Assembly (NCBI GenBank): GCA_964344495.1
Contig: CAYFNI010000008.1
Span: 1-35,896 of the forward strand
Length of the DNA: 35,896 nucleotides
Direction: 5' to 3'
From: UBA6136 sp964344495
GTDB taxonomy: Bacteria; Pseudomonadota; Gammaproteobacteria; Methylococcales; Methylococcaceae
Below are positions 1 to 8,177 of the stretch, piece after piece. How positions within the stretch are numbered: position 1 is the first letter of the stretch; each line of letters opens with the position of its first letter. A program made the position numbers and the translations under genes. Under the pieces are notes generated by a model. That model saw nothing but the letters and a program-made list of their open reading frames with translations. It was not told the origin of the DNA and did not search any database.

Positions 1-876
1 CAGCTGCAGGGCACCCCAGGCTTCGTGGGTGCGGTCCCAGCCGGTGGGCCTCAGGCCCGCGCTACCGACGACCGGCCGCGGCAGCCAGGTCCGGTAGGGG
101 ACCAGATCGCCAAACTGGCGCTGTTCGTCGATGACGACGACGACATCATGCGCGTCCTGCTGGGTCAGGACAGGAACCTCCGATTCGGGGGTTCGACGGT
201 CTTCGAAACCATGCGTCCAGGCCTGTTCTGCGACGACGGTATGGCCAAACTTCTTGGCAGATTTCCTGAGGGCATCAAGATCGGTCTGATCGTGTGCGGC
301 TGCGCCTTTGAGGATCAGCCAGTGTTGCCAGCGCTTCTTGCCAAGGTACTGGGCCAGGGCATCGGCGCGCATGGCCTGACTGGGGAAGAGGTGAAACAGG
401 GGGGGCTTGCAGTCGGGGCCTCTGAGGCGGTCGTCATCGTTGCTGACATTCAACAGCAGCGTCTCTCTGGCCTCGGGTAGGCTGGCGATGTCCAGCAGGG
501 GGGCCGTGGGGAGGTCGACGATGATGTGGCGAATGCCCTCGGACAGCAGGGTTTTGAAGGCCTCTGTCGGGTGGCCATCCACCGGCACCGAGAGTTCCCG
601 TAGCGTGAACTGCTGTTGGGTGAATTGGCCAGTGGTGTTGTTGTCGGTGATGCCGAGGCGCGCTCCCTGCTGGCCGTCCAGATTGGGTTCTGGGTCATAA
701 AAGGGCCGCAGTGGGGGCTCGGCCGCAGGCTGGTGCAGGTAGCCGATCACAAGTGTTGGCACTGAGGGCTGGGCGGCTTTGGGCGCGGTCGCAGTGCTGG
801 GGGCTTTGCGGGCGGCGATGGCCAGATGATTGACGTGGCAGAGAGCGAGAAACAGCAGAACGAGTCGACGGTACAT
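1..876 (-). CDS. ABC transporter substrate-binding protein of the PQQ-dependent alcohol dehydrogenase system (3'-truncated by window edge)
   Basis: The reading frame is open from the ATG at 876 to the window edge, 292 codons, so the C-terminus lies outside. It opens with a signal peptide (Arg-Arg, then a hydrophobic run, cleavage likely after AIA at about residue 21), so the product is periplasmic. Segments such as GARLGITDNNTTGQF (near residue 70), FKTLLSEGIRHIIVDLP, LAQYLGKKRWQHWLILKG and LVPYRTWLPRPVVGSAGL (near residues 260-275) match what I recall of the periplasmic binding protein family tied to PQQ-dependent methanol/ethanol dehydrogenase clusters (TIGR03863 type). The ligand is not known to me. 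It lies 12 bases after rapZ on the same strand and may be read through from it. No dehydrogenase or PQQ gene is inside the window; they would be expected beyond base 1. Family assignment is fairly sure, role inferred. Confidence 0.8.
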   Translation of the reverse strand, partial: MYRRLVLLFLALCHVNHLAIAARKAPSTATAPKAAQPSVPTLVIGYLHQPAAEPPLRPFYDPEPNLDGQQGARLGITDNNTTGQFTQQQFTLRELSVPVDGHPTEAFKTLLSEGIRHIIVDLPTAPLLDIASLPEARETLLLNVSNDDDRLRGPDCKPPLFHLFPSQAMRADALAQYLGKKRWQHWLILKGAAAHDQTDLDALRKSAKKFGHTVVAEQAWTHGFEDRRTPESEVPVLTQQDAHDVVVVIDEQRQFGDLVPYRTWLPRPVVGSAGLRPTGWDRTHEAWGALQL

Positions 877-888
877 AGGCTGGCTGGA

Positions 889-1746
889 CTAGCGGATGTC
901 GCGGTGGCGCACCATCAGGTCGTATTCGTCGCTGGCCAGACGGCTGGCCAACGCTTCGGTCAGATAGACCGAGCGGTGCTGTCCGCCGGTACAGCCGATG
1001 GCGATGGTGAGATAACTGCGGTTGTCGGAGGCAAACTTCGGCGCCCAGTCGGTCATGAACCGGGTGATGTCATCCAGATAGCGCTGTACCTCCGGAATGG
1101 CGTCCAGAAATGCCTTGACCTCCGGATCTCGCCCGGTTTTCGGACGCAGGGTCGGCTCCCAGTGCGGGTTAGGCAGACAGCGGGCGTCCAGCGTGAAATC
1201 GGCGTCGAACGGGATGCCGTGCTTGAAGCCGAATGACAGGCAGTAGATCGACATCCGGTGTTCGCGCTTGGCGCCGATGCGGTCGCGGATGATGTCGCGC
1301 AGCTGGTGGATGTTGGTGTGACTGGTGTCGATCACCAGATCGGCCCGACTGGCGATAGGGACCAGGAGGGTGTTTTCGAGTTCGATCGCTTCGGTCAGCG
1401 AAACGGTGGCATCGGTCAGTGGGTGTTTGCGGCGGGTTTCGCTGAAGCGCTTGACCAGGCTTTCATGCGAGGATTTCAGAAACATCACCTGCGATGACAC
1501 GCCCAGCTGATGCGCCAATTCGAGGGTGTCGGGGAATTGCTGCAGGCTTTCGCAGCGACTGCGGGCATCAATGCTGATGGCGATTTTCGGGTAGCTCTGT
1601 TGATGGCTGTCCATCGCATCGCGAATAAACGGCTCAAAGAGTGCGATCGGCAGGTTGTCGATGCAGTAATAACCGCTGTCTTCCAGGGTTTCGAGCGCGA
1701 TGCTCTTGCCCGACCCCGACATGCCGCTGACGATGATTAGGTCCAC
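889..1746 (-). CDS. rapZ: RNase adapter / nucleotide-binding protein RapZ
   Basis: 285 residues, the usual length of RapZ (YhbJ). The N-terminal half is a P-loop domain with Walker A GMSGSGKS at residues 8-15. The C-terminal half carries the conserved GCTGGQHRS stretch at about 251-259. In E. coli RapZ binds the small RNA GlmZ and presents it to RNase E, tuning glmS mRNA and so glucosamine-6-phosphate synthesis for the cell envelope. Whether the GlmZ partner exists here cannot be seen. The start is a GTG at 1746. It follows hpf by 43 bases in the rpoN operon. The usual ptsN between hpf and rapZ is missing, and no npr follows. Identity is certain; the RNA partner is inference. Confidence 0.95.
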   Translation of the reverse strand: MDLIIVSGMSGSGKSIALETLEDSGYYCIDNLPIALFEPFIRDAMDSHQQSYPKIAISIDARSRCESLQQFPDTLELAHQLGVSSQVMFLKSSHESLVKRFSETRRKHPLTDATVSLTEAIELENTLLVPIASRADLVIDTSHTNIHQLRDIIRDRIGAKREHRMSIYCLSFGFKHGIPFDADFTLDARCLPNPHWEPTLRPKTGRDPEVKAFLDAIPEVQRYLDDITRFMTDWAPKFASDNRSYLTIAIGCTGGQHRSVYLTEALASRLASDEYDLMVRHRDIR

Positions 1747-1789
1747 GGTCGCACTCTACGATGGCAGCGCCGATTGAGGGGCAGGGGAT

Positions 1790-2077
1790 TCAATGATCCC
1801 GATGCTTTTCCTTGTGCTTGACCAGTTGCCGGTCGAGCTTGTCGACCAGTCCGTCGATGGCGGCATACAGGTCTTCCTGCACATCCTCGGCAAACAGCGT
1901 GGCCCCGTTAATTTGCACGGTGGCTTCCGCCTTCTGCTGGAGTTTTTCAACCTCGAACACGACATGAATCTCCATGAGGTGTTCAAAGTGGCGTTCAAGC
2001 CGGGCGAATTTTTCGTTCACGTAGTTGCGGATGGCGTCTGTGACCTGGATGTGATGGCCGGTCATGATGATGTTCAT
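1790..2077 (-). CDS. hpf: Ribosome hibernation promoting factor, short form
   Basis: 95 residues, the length of short HPF/YfiA proteins without the C-terminal dimerisation domain of long HPF. It starts MNIIMTGHHIQVTDAIRNYV, the typical first strand and helix of the family, and ends in a basic tail rich in Lys and His. These proteins bind the 30S decoding centre in stationary phase and stabilise inactive 100S ribosomes. The start at 2077 has a GGAGAG ribosome site a few bases upstream. It sits 27 bases after rpoN, the conserved place for hpf in gammaproteobacteria, so it is probably cotranscribed with rpoN. Confidence 0.95.
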   Translation of the reverse strand: MNIIMTGHHIQVTDAIRNYVNEKFARLERHFEHLMEIHVVFEVEKLQQKAEATVQINGATLFAEDVQEDLYAAIDGLVDKLDRQLVKHKEKHRDH

Positions 2078-2104
2078 TAGCGTCTCTCCGTGCGTGTTCG
2101 TGGA

Positions 2105-3580
2105 TTAAAAGATTTGCTTGCGCTCACTCGATGGCGGGATGGCCATGGCCTCGCGGTACTTGGCAATGGTCCGGCGGGCGACGTTGATGCCTCGTCCTTG
2201 CAGTAATTGGGCGATGGCCTCGTCACTGAGTGGTTTGCGTGGATCTTCCTCGCCAACGATCTGCTTGAGGAAGGCCTTGATGGCGGTCGCTGAGCATTCC
2301 CCGCCACCCTGCGTCGAGACATGGCTGGAGAAGAAGTATTTGAATTCGAAAATCCCGTTGGGGGTGTGCATGTACTTTTGGGTGGTGACGCGCGAAATGG
2401 TCGATTCATGCATTTCAACCTCTTCGGCGATGTCGCGTAGCACCATTGGCTTCATGGCCATGGGGCCTTCGTCGAGGAAGGCTTGCTGACGGTCGACGAT
2501 GCTGCGGGCCACCTTGAGCAGCGTTTCGTTGCGGCTCAGCAGGCTTTTGATGAACCAGCGTGCTTCCTGCAGGTGGTTGCGCATCTGTACGTTGTCCGCG
2601 CTGGTGTCGGCGCGCTTGACCAGACCCGAGTAGATCGGGTTGACCCGTAGTTTGGGCGAGATGTCCGGGTTGAGGCGCACCGTCCAGCGGTCGCCCTGGC
2701 GGACGACATAGACGTCCGGGGTGATGTACTGGGCATCGTCGGCCACCACGCGCCGACCGGGTTTGGGTTCGAGCGTCCGCACCAGGGCTACGACTTCGGC
2801 CAGTGCATCGTCCTCAATATCCAGCAGTCGCTTGAGCGAGGCCACGTCCTTTTTGGCCAGGACATCAAGGTGACGTTCGACCAGTTGCAGGGCGGTTTTG
2901 CGATAGGGTGTGTCTTCGGGCAGCTGCAGGAGCTGGATCCGCAGGCAGTCAGCCAGATCGGCCGCCCCGATGCCGGGTGGATCGAAGCTCTGGATGCGAT
3001 GCAGCACCGCACGAATTTCATCCAGCTCCAGCGCCTGTATCTGCTGCATCAAACCCTGATGGATATCTTCGATGGACGTACTCAGGTAGCCATCTTCATT
3101 GATGCTGTCGATGAGCGTGGTAGCAATGGCGTAATCGCGGTCGCTGAAGCGGGCCAGTTCCATCTGCCAGGCCAGCTGCTCGTGCAGCGTCTGGCCGGCC
3201 GAACCCTGCGCCAGGAAGCTGTCGCTGTCGTTGTCACCGGAGGCGGCACCCGCGAGGACGGGTGACACGCTGTCGTAGAACTCATCCCAGGAGACATCCA
3301 CCGGCAATTCCTGCGGGATGTCGGCAGGTGCGTCCATGTCGCGCAGTTCGCCGTATTCGGGTTGTGCATCCATGGGGGTGGCAGACGTCGGCGCGATGTC
3401 GGCGGGTCCTTCCGCCGCATAGCTTTCATCCACGGCCTCAAGCATCATGTTCGAATCCAGCGCTTCCTGGATTTCGTGTTGTAAATCCAGGCTCGACAGC
3501 TGCAGCAGCTTGATGGCCTGCTGAAGTTGGGGCGTCATGGCCAGATGCTGGCCCATGCGGATTTGCAGCGATTGTTTCAT
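2105..3580 (-). CDS. rpoN: RNA polymerase sigma-54 factor RpoN
   Basis: 491 residues, full length. The order of regions is as in the family: Gln- and Leu-rich region I (residues 1-50, with TPQLQQAIKLLQLSSLDLQ), an acidic Asp/Glu-rich region II (about 55-125), core-binding domain, helix-turn-helix (MHESTISRVTTQKYMHTP), and the RpoN box ARRTIAKYRE at about 468-477. It directs RNA polymerase to -24/-12 promoters and needs AAA+ activators. Typical targets are nitrogen, motility and alternative carbon genes; none of these can be inferred here. It lies between lptB (98-base gap) and hpf, the classic lpt-rpoN-hpf order. Confidence 0.98.
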   Translation of the reverse strand: MKQSLQIRMGQHLAMTPQLQQAIKLLQLSSLDLQHEIQEALDSNMMLEAVDESYAAEGPADIAPTSATPMDAQPEYGELRDMDAPADIPQELPVDVSWDEFYDSVSPVLAGAASGDNDSDSFLAQGSAGQTLHEQLAWQMELARFSDRDYAIATTLIDSINEDGYLSTSIEDIHQGLMQQIQALELDEIRAVLHRIQSFDPPGIGAADLADCLRIQLLQLPEDTPYRKTALQLVERHLDVLAKKDVASLKRLLDIEDDALAEVVALVRTLEPKPGRRVVADDAQYITPDVYVVRQGDRWTVRLNPDISPKLRVNPIYSGLVKRADTSADNVQMRNHLQEARWFIKSLLSRNETLLKVARSIVDRQQAFLDEGPMAMKPMVLRDIAEEVEMHESTISRVTTQKYMHTPNGIFEFKYFFSSHVSTQGGGECSATAIKAFLKQIVGEEDPRKPLSDEAIAQLLQGRGINVARRTIAKYREAMAIPPSSERKQIF

Positions 3581-3650
3581 CGAGTGTCTTGGGGCGATCA
3601 GCCGACTCGGGCTGTGGTTACCTGTAGTCCCTGTGGTGTATGTCCAGTAT

Positions 3651-3680
3651 AGCCCAGTCCCCGCCTGGCCGGGGTGGGCT
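3651..3680 (-). terminator. GC-rich hairpin overlapping the end of lptB
   Basis: Arms AGCCCA (3651-3656) and TGGGCT (3675-3680) pair, as do CCCCG (3659-3663) and CGGGG (3670-3674), with a two-base bulge (GT) on one side and a six-base loop. It includes the lptB stop codon on the minus strand. There is no T run after it, so it is not a textbook Rho-independent terminator. It could attenuate lptB to rpoN read-through or protect the upstream mRNA. Function is inference. Confidence 0.3.
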
Positions 3681-4404
3681 ACATGGTGAAGTGTTCGCCC
3701 AGATAGACCTGGCGTACTTCGGCATTGTTGACGATATCATCCGGATTGCCTTCAGCGATCACCCGGCCGCCGGCCAGAATGTAGGCCCGGTCACAGGTTC
3801 CCAGCGTTTCGCGGACATTGTGCTCGGTAATCAGGATACCGATGCCGCGCTGCCGGAGATGCACAATGATTTTCTGGATGTCGATGATCGAGATGGGGTC
3901 GACACCCGCAAACGGTTCATCCAGCAGCATGAAGCGCGGTTCCGACGCCAGTGCCCGGGCGATCTCGACCCGTCGGCGTTCACCGCCCGAGAGGCCGATG
4001 GCGGGCTGGTTGCGCAGGTGGCCGACGCTGAACTCATCCAGCAGTTCGTCGATGATCAGTTCGCGCTGACCGTGGGTGAGCTCCTTTCTCAACTCCAGCA
4101 CGGCCATCAGGTTTTCCGATACGGTCAGCTTGCGGAAAATGGACGGCTCCTGCGGCAGGTAGCCGATGCCCAGACGCGCCCGCTCATGCATGGGCATGTG
4201 GGTGATGTCACGCCCATCAAGGCGAATGTCGCCCTGATCCGGGCCGATCAGACCGACGATCATGTAGAAACTGGTGGTCTTGCCGGCCCCGTTGGGGCCC
4301 AGCAGACCGACGATTTCGCCGGTATTGATGGTGACAGACACGCCATCGACCACGTGGCGCCCATGGTACTGTTTGACGATGTTGTGAGTGGTGAGCGTCG
4401 TCAT
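3679..4404 (-). CDS. lptB: LPS export ABC transporter ATP-binding protein LptB
   Basis: 241 residues. Walker A GPNGAGKTT is at residues 36-44, the signature LSGGE at 138-142, and Walker B FMLLDEP at 159-165. The sequence between them (THMPMHERARLGIGYLPQE) is the LptB-specific Q-loop region. As a dimer on the inner face of the cytoplasmic membrane it powers LptF/LptG to pull lipopolysaccharide out of the membrane towards LptC, LptA and the outer membrane. lptF and lptG are not in the window, as usual. The start is the ATG three bases after the lptA stop, so the two are tightly coupled. Confidence 0.98.
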   Translation of the reverse strand: MTTLTTHNIVKQYHGRHVVDGVSVTINTGEIVGLLGPNGAGKTTSFYMIVGLIGPDQGDIRLDGRDITHMPMHERARLGIGYLPQEPSIFRKLTVSENLMAVLELRKELTHGQRELIIDELLDEFSVGHLRNQPAIGLSGGERRRVEIARALASEPRFMLLDEPFAGVDPISIIDIQKIIVHLRQRGIGILITEHNVRETLGTCDRAYILAGGRVIAEGNPDDIVNNAEVRQVYLGEHFTM

Positions 4405-4407
4405 GGA

Positions 4408-4998
4408 TTATTCCGGTCGGGCCTCTTTGGGCAGAATCGTCACATGCACGCGGCGGTTGCCGGACCGGCTGGAGCCGGCTTTGTAGATGGCGTTCTTGGT
4501 GTCGTATTCAATGTGGTCACTCTTGACCGTGTGTTCGCTGGTCGAGGGGTCAGGTCCTTCCCACGTCATGGCATCGCCATTCAGGATCAGGATGCCGGAA
4601 TCCGGAAAATAGTCGGCACGTTTGCCGAGTCCGTGGTTGTCGGGTCCGCCGCCGTCGGGCGATTGCTTCAGCCGGGCCGGGTTGCCGTAAACAATCATCT
4701 GGTCAGCCTGATCCTTTTGCTGATTGACGATCATTTTGTCGCCCGTGACCTCCAGGCTGCCCTGTCGGGCGCGGACATGGCCGGTGTAGACCGTTTCGCC
4801 CTTGTTTTCGTCGAACACCACCGAGTCGGACTCGATATACATGGGCTGTTGCGAGTCGGTACTGAGCGCCTGGGCAGCCAGCGGGGCCATCAGGCCGGCG
4901 ATCACCAGGGCAGCTGGCAGCAGTTGGCAACCGGCGTGCCGGCCCGGTTGAGCAAAGGGCGGAGAAAATAGGGGGGTCGCGTGCCTAGTCTTGTACAT
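4408..4998 (-). CDS. lptA: LPS periplasmic bridge protein LptA
   Basis: The open frame could begin at 5043, but I choose the second ATG of an ATGATG pair (4998 or 5001). That gives about 196 residues and a usable signal peptide (hydrophobic LPAALVIAGLMAPLAAQA). The mature part carries the OstA/LptA beta-jellyroll repeats: QPMYIESDSVVFDENKGETV, the YTGHVRARQG step, then GDAMTWEGPDPSTSEHTV. LptA monomers stack to bridge LptC at the inner membrane and LptD at the outer membrane. The gene overlaps the end of lptC by 14 bases and runs straight into lptB. The long cationic segment before the hydrophobic stretch makes the exact start uncertain. Confidence 0.92.
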   Translation of the reverse strand: MYKTRHATPLFSPPFAQPGRHAGCQLLPAALVIAGLMAPLAAQALSTDSQQPMYIESDSVVFDENKGETVYTGHVRARQGSLEVTGDKMIVNQQKDQADQMIVYGNPARLKQSPDGGGPDNHGLGKRADYFPDSGILILNGDAMTWEGPDPSTSEHTVKSDHIEYDTKNAIYKAGSSRSGNRRVHVTILPKEARPE

Positions 4999-5584
4999 CA
5001 TGCTTTCTGCGTACGCTCGCCAGCACTGAATATTGAATGCCATCCCCGAACTTCAGCTTGGCGCCGGTTCCGGTCATGTAGTCGGGTGGGCTGATGACCC
5101 GGATATCTTCATCGGTTTCAGCATAGTCATTGCTCGGTTGAGCCCTGACGTTGCGCGTCTCGATGCGCATGGTGCGGCCGTTCTTGTCGGCATCGCGCAA
5201 GACCAGCACCTCGCCGTTCAGCAGGATGTCAGGGCCTTCCCCCGGAATGGTGGCCGATTCCGAATGAATCACCCAGGGTGGGCCCTCTTTGACATACAGC
5301 GTGATGACCGGGGTCGAGAGCTCCGCCCGGTTGTCGGTATCGTAATGCACCATCTCCTCCGACTCGAGATACTCCTTGAGCCGGCCGGTTGGGTCGAACA
5401 CCGTCCGTTGCAAATGTTTGGCGAAGTAATCGACCGAGCCCGGCTTCAGCTTGACGGCCTTTTCAAAACTCGGCCCGAATGTTTCCGCCAGCCACCAGGA
5501 CGACACGGCCACCAGGATCAGCAGGACAGACCTGAACACCGAGCCGAGCCGGCGTACCGCATCAGTGATAGCTTGCAATGACAT
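4985..5584 (-). CDS. lptC: LPS export system protein LptC
   Basis: 199 residues: one N-terminal transmembrane segment (SVLLILVAVSSWWLAETF, about 19-36) and a periplasmic LptC/YrbK beta-jellyroll domain (for example LSTPVITLYVKEGPPWVI and GEGPDILLNGEVLVLRDAD). It passes LPS from LptBFG to LptA. The start overlaps the end of kdsC by 23 bases and its end overlaps lptA, so the three genes are translationally linked. The C-terminal MTGTGAKLKFGDG stretch agrees with the family, where the end of the domain contacts LptA. Confidence 0.95.
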   Translation of the reverse strand: MSLQAITDAVRRLGSVFRSVLLILVAVSSWWLAETFGPSFEKAVKLKPGSVDYFAKHLQRTVFDPTGRLKEYLESEEMVHYDTDNRAELSTPVITLYVKEGPPWVIHSESATIPGEGPDILLNGEVLVLRDADKNGRTMRIETRNVRAQPSNDYAETDEDIRVISPPDYMTGTGAKLKFGDGIQYSVLASVRRKHDVQD

Positions 5585-6098
5585 CGTTCAGCGTCTGCTG
5601 GGCCAGCATGATGAGGTCACACACTTCGCGAACGGCGCCACAGCCACCGGCCTGCGCGGTGCGCCAGTGCGCGGCATCGCTCAGCGTGAAATGGGCGTCG
5701 GCCACGGCAATCGCCAGTCCGACCCGGCGCATGAGCGGCAGATCCAGCAGGTCATCGCCTACGTACGCGACCTGTTCCGGGGCCAGGTTCAGCGCGTCCA
5801 GCAAGCTGGCAAAAGGAACACGCTTGTCCTCATGCCCCTGATACACGTGTTCCACGCCGAGGCTGCTCATCCGCAGCGCCACCGCCGGCGAGTTGCGCCC
5901 GGAGATTACCGCCGTGGCGACGCCGGTGCGTTGCAACAGCTTGATCCCGTGCCCATCGCGGGCGTGGAAGCTTTTCAACTCCTGGCCGTCCGGCGTGAAA
6001 TAGAGGCGCCCGTCGGTCAGCACGCCGTCCACATCACAGATCAGCAGCCGCACCCGGGCCGCGCGCTCCAGGATCTCGGGGGACGCCGAAGGCCACAT
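5562..6098 (-). CDS. kdsC: 3-deoxy-D-manno-octulosonate 8-phosphate phosphatase KdsC
   Basis: 178 residues, a capless HAD phosphatase. Motif I is DVDGVLTDG with the nucleophile and acid at Asp22 and Asp24. Motif II is VISGRNS, and motif IV is YVGDDLLDLP. The enzyme, a tetramer, removes phosphate from KDO-8-phosphate to give KDO for LPS inner core. It overlaps kdsD by one base (TGATG) and lptC by 23 bases, the normal kdsD-kdsC-lptC arrangement. Confidence 0.96.
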   Translation of the reverse strand: MWPSASPEILERAARVRLLICDVDGVLTDGRLYFTPDGQELKSFHARDGHGIKLLQRTGVATAVISGRNSPAVALRMSSLGVEHVYQGHEDKRVPFASLLDALNLAPEQVAYVGDDLLDLPLMRRVGLAIAVADAHFTLSDAAHWRTAQAGGCGAVREVCDLIMLAQQTLNDVIASYH

Positions 6099-7120
6099 CA
6101 GACGACTCCGGCCCTGAGCAGGTCATGCATGTTCAGAGCGCCGACCAGCGCGCCCTCGCCATTGACGACCAGCAGGGCGCTGATACGTTTGGCCTCCATG
6201 ATGCGAACTGTTTCCGCGGCCAGCCGATCCGGGTCGACCGTCGCGCAATCACGGATCATGACCGTCTCGATCGGGGTGGCGTGAATGTCGACCGGCCGTT
6301 CCAGCAAGCGGCGCAGATCACCATCGGTGAAGATGCCCTGCAGCATGCCGGCCGCATCCACCACCGCTGTCATGCCCAATTTCTTGGCCGTCATTTCCAG
6401 TACGGCATCGCGGATCACGACTTGAGTCTGAACAACCGGTATGTCAGCGCCGGTGTGCATCACATCGCTGACACGAATCAGCAGGCGCCGGCCGAGGCTG
6501 CCGCTGGGGTGGGAAAAGGCGAAATCTTCGCGGCTGAACCCGCGCGCTTCGAGCAGGGCCACGGCCAGGGCATCCCCCATCGCCAGCGCCACGGTGGTGC
6601 TCGACGTCGGCGCCAGACCCAGCGGGCAGGCTTCTTCCGTCACGCCAGTATCCAGCGCGACATCGGCCTGGCGCGCCAGTGCCGACTGACCATTACCGGT
6701 CATGGCTACCAGCGGCACACCCAGCCGTTTGAGGATGGGGAGGATCGTCAGGATTTCGGCCGAGTCGCCCGAGTGCGACAGCGCCAGCACCACGTCCTGG
6801 GCCGTGATCATGCCGAGATCGCCATGGCCGGCCTCACCCGGGTGAACGAAAAACGCCGGCGTGCCGGTGCTGGCCAGCGTGGCGGCAATCTTGCCGGCGA
6901 TGTGGCCGGATTTGCCCATGCCGGTCACCACGACCCGCCCGCGACAGGCCAGCAGTACCCGGCAGGCAGCCGCGAAGCTATCACCGATGCGGTCGGCCAG
7001 CGCCGCCACTGCCGCCGCTTCGGTCGCGATCACGCGCACGCCGGCCGCGCACAGGGAGCGCGCATCAAGCTGGGGTGGTTGCGGACTGGCGGGTTGCTGG
7101 CGAGCGATCATGCGGTTCAC
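6098..7120 (-). CDS. kdsD: D-arabinose 5-phosphate isomerase KdsD
   Basis: 340 residues. An N-terminal SIS sugar-isomerase domain (VVVTGMGKSGHIAGKIAATL, then FVHPGEAGHGDLGMI and ALSHSGDSAEI) is followed by a tandem CBS pair in the last 130 residues (VSDVMHTGADIPVV ... IFTDGDLRRLLERP ... IRDCATVDP). It converts ribulose-5-phosphate to arabinose-5-phosphate, the first step to KDO. The N-terminal 20 residues are Pro/Gln-rich and could contain a later start, such as Met4. A 79-base gap separates it from the MCE gene upstream, the largest gap in the minus-strand run from speA to kdsD. Confidence 0.95.
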   Translation of the reverse strand: MNRMIARQQPASPQPPQLDARSLCAAGVRVIATEAAAVAALADRIGDSFAAACRVLLACRGRVVVTGMGKSGHIAGKIAATLASTGTPAFFVHPGEAGHGDLGMITAQDVVLALSHSGDSAEILTILPILKRLGVPLVAMTGNGQSALARQADVALDTGVTEEACPLGLAPTSSTTVALAMGDALAVALLEARGFSREDFAFSHPSGSLGRRLLIRVSDVMHTGADIPVVQTQVVIRDAVLEMTAKKLGMTAVVDAAGMLQGIFTDGDLRRLLERPVDIHATPIETVMIRDCATVDPDRLAAETVRIMEAKRISALLVVNGEGALVGALNMHDLLRAGVV

Positions 7121-7199
7121 GGGATGGTCGGCATGCCATTATGCCATGCGGCCACGGTAGCGGGGGCTGTTCAGACGATGGGGGGTGGGGCAGGGCGGC

Positions 7200-8177
7200 C
7201 TATTTCGCATCCGTCTTCTGGCGGCCGTACAGCAGCGTATCGGGGTTTCGTTCCAGGGTCTCGGCCAGATGGCGCATGGCCCGGGCGGCATCGGAGAGGT
7301 CCTTGAGCATCACCGCCAGTTCCGAGTCCGGCTGGGTCAGTGATTCAAGCGAGGCGAGCGTACCCCGCGCCTGTTTCAGACTATCGGTGGCGTTCGCCAG
7401 CAAGGGCGGCACGCCGGTATTGAGGTGATTCACCAGGGTCCGCATTTCGCGGCCGGTCTGATCCAGATTGCCGCTGACCGCATCGACCTTGCCATCCAGG
7501 GGCCGGAGCAGGCGCTGCATGTCCAGCAGCGTTTGATTCAGGTTGATGATCGCGGCATCGGTGGCCGGCTGGGCCAGCAGCCCGTCAACCCGGCGGATGG
7601 CGCTGAGCAGGGCATCGGCGGTGTCCTTCAGGGGCAGTTCACGTACTTCCCGGGCCACGTGCTGCACGGTTTTCTCGATTTCATCCTTGCTGGAGGCAAT
7701 TGTCGGGATTTCCGGCAGATCCAGGGAATGTTGCCCGACCAGATGACCCGCCTGCTCGGGCAGGAAGTCGATGTCGACATACAGCTGGTTGGTCACCAGA
7801 CTCTGCAGCGCCAGCCGGGCCCGCAGTCCCCGATCGACCAGTTCCTGCAGGGACGGATGCGCATGGCGCTTGGCGTTCTCGCCATAGGTTTCCATGACCT
7901 TTTCCAGGTCGATCTCGGCGATGACCGGTGTCAGTACCCGGTTTTGGGCGACGTCGTACTGAACCAGCACATCCCGCACCCGACCGATGGTGACGCCCCT
8001 GAGCTTCACCGCTGCACCGCTGTTCAGGCCGTTGACCGAGCCTTCGAAATACGCCACGTAACGCTGCACCTTGCTGAAATAATCGCCGCTGCCGAACATC
8101 AGCAACAGGAAGGTGGTCAGCGCCAGTCCGCCGAGGACGAACAGGCCGATCAAGCGGGGTTCAGCGATCGTTTTCAT
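7200..8177 (-). CDS. MCE/MlaD-domain lipid-transport protein, long form
   Basis: 325 residues. One N-terminal transmembrane helix (LIGLFVLGGLALTTFLLLMFG, about 9-29) is followed by a single MCE domain (about 37-118: FEGSVNGLNSGAAVKLRGV, then IGRVRDVLVQYD). The domain has a large insertion (VMETYGENAKRHAHPSLQEL) and ends in NQLYVDIDF. The remaining ~180 residues are predicted mostly helical, with LNQTLLDMQRLLRPLDGKV- and LVNHLNTGVPPLLAN-type repeats, as in PqiB-like or Mce proteins that form a periplasmic tube. It should anchor in the inner membrane and bind phospholipid or another hydrophobic ligand. The ATG overlaps the stop of the ATPase gene by 4 bases. No PqiC-like lipoprotein gene follows. 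It is distinct from mlaD at 17,958. Confidence 0.9.
   Translation of the reverse strand: MKTIAEPRLIGLFVLGGLALTTFLLLMFGSGDYFSKVQRYVAYFEGSVNGLNSGAAVKLRGVTIGRVRDVLVQYDVAQNRVLTPVIAEIDLEKVMETYGENAKRHAHPSLQELVDRGLRARLALQSLVTNQLYVDIDFLPEQAGHLVGQHSLDLPEIPTIASSKDEIEKTVQHVAREVRELPLKDTADALLSAIRRVDGLLAQPATDAAIINLNQTLLDMQRLLRPLDGKVDAVSGNLDQTGREMRTLVNHLNTGVPPLLANATDSLKQARGTLASLESLTQPDSELAVMLKDLSDAARAMRHLAETLERNPDTLLYGRQKTDAK

Noticed and set aside
3640..4971. 443-codon plus-strand open frame opposite lptB and lptA
   Set aside because: Antisense shadow in GC-rich DNA; the minus strand holds clear LptB and LptA motifs and tight gene overlaps.
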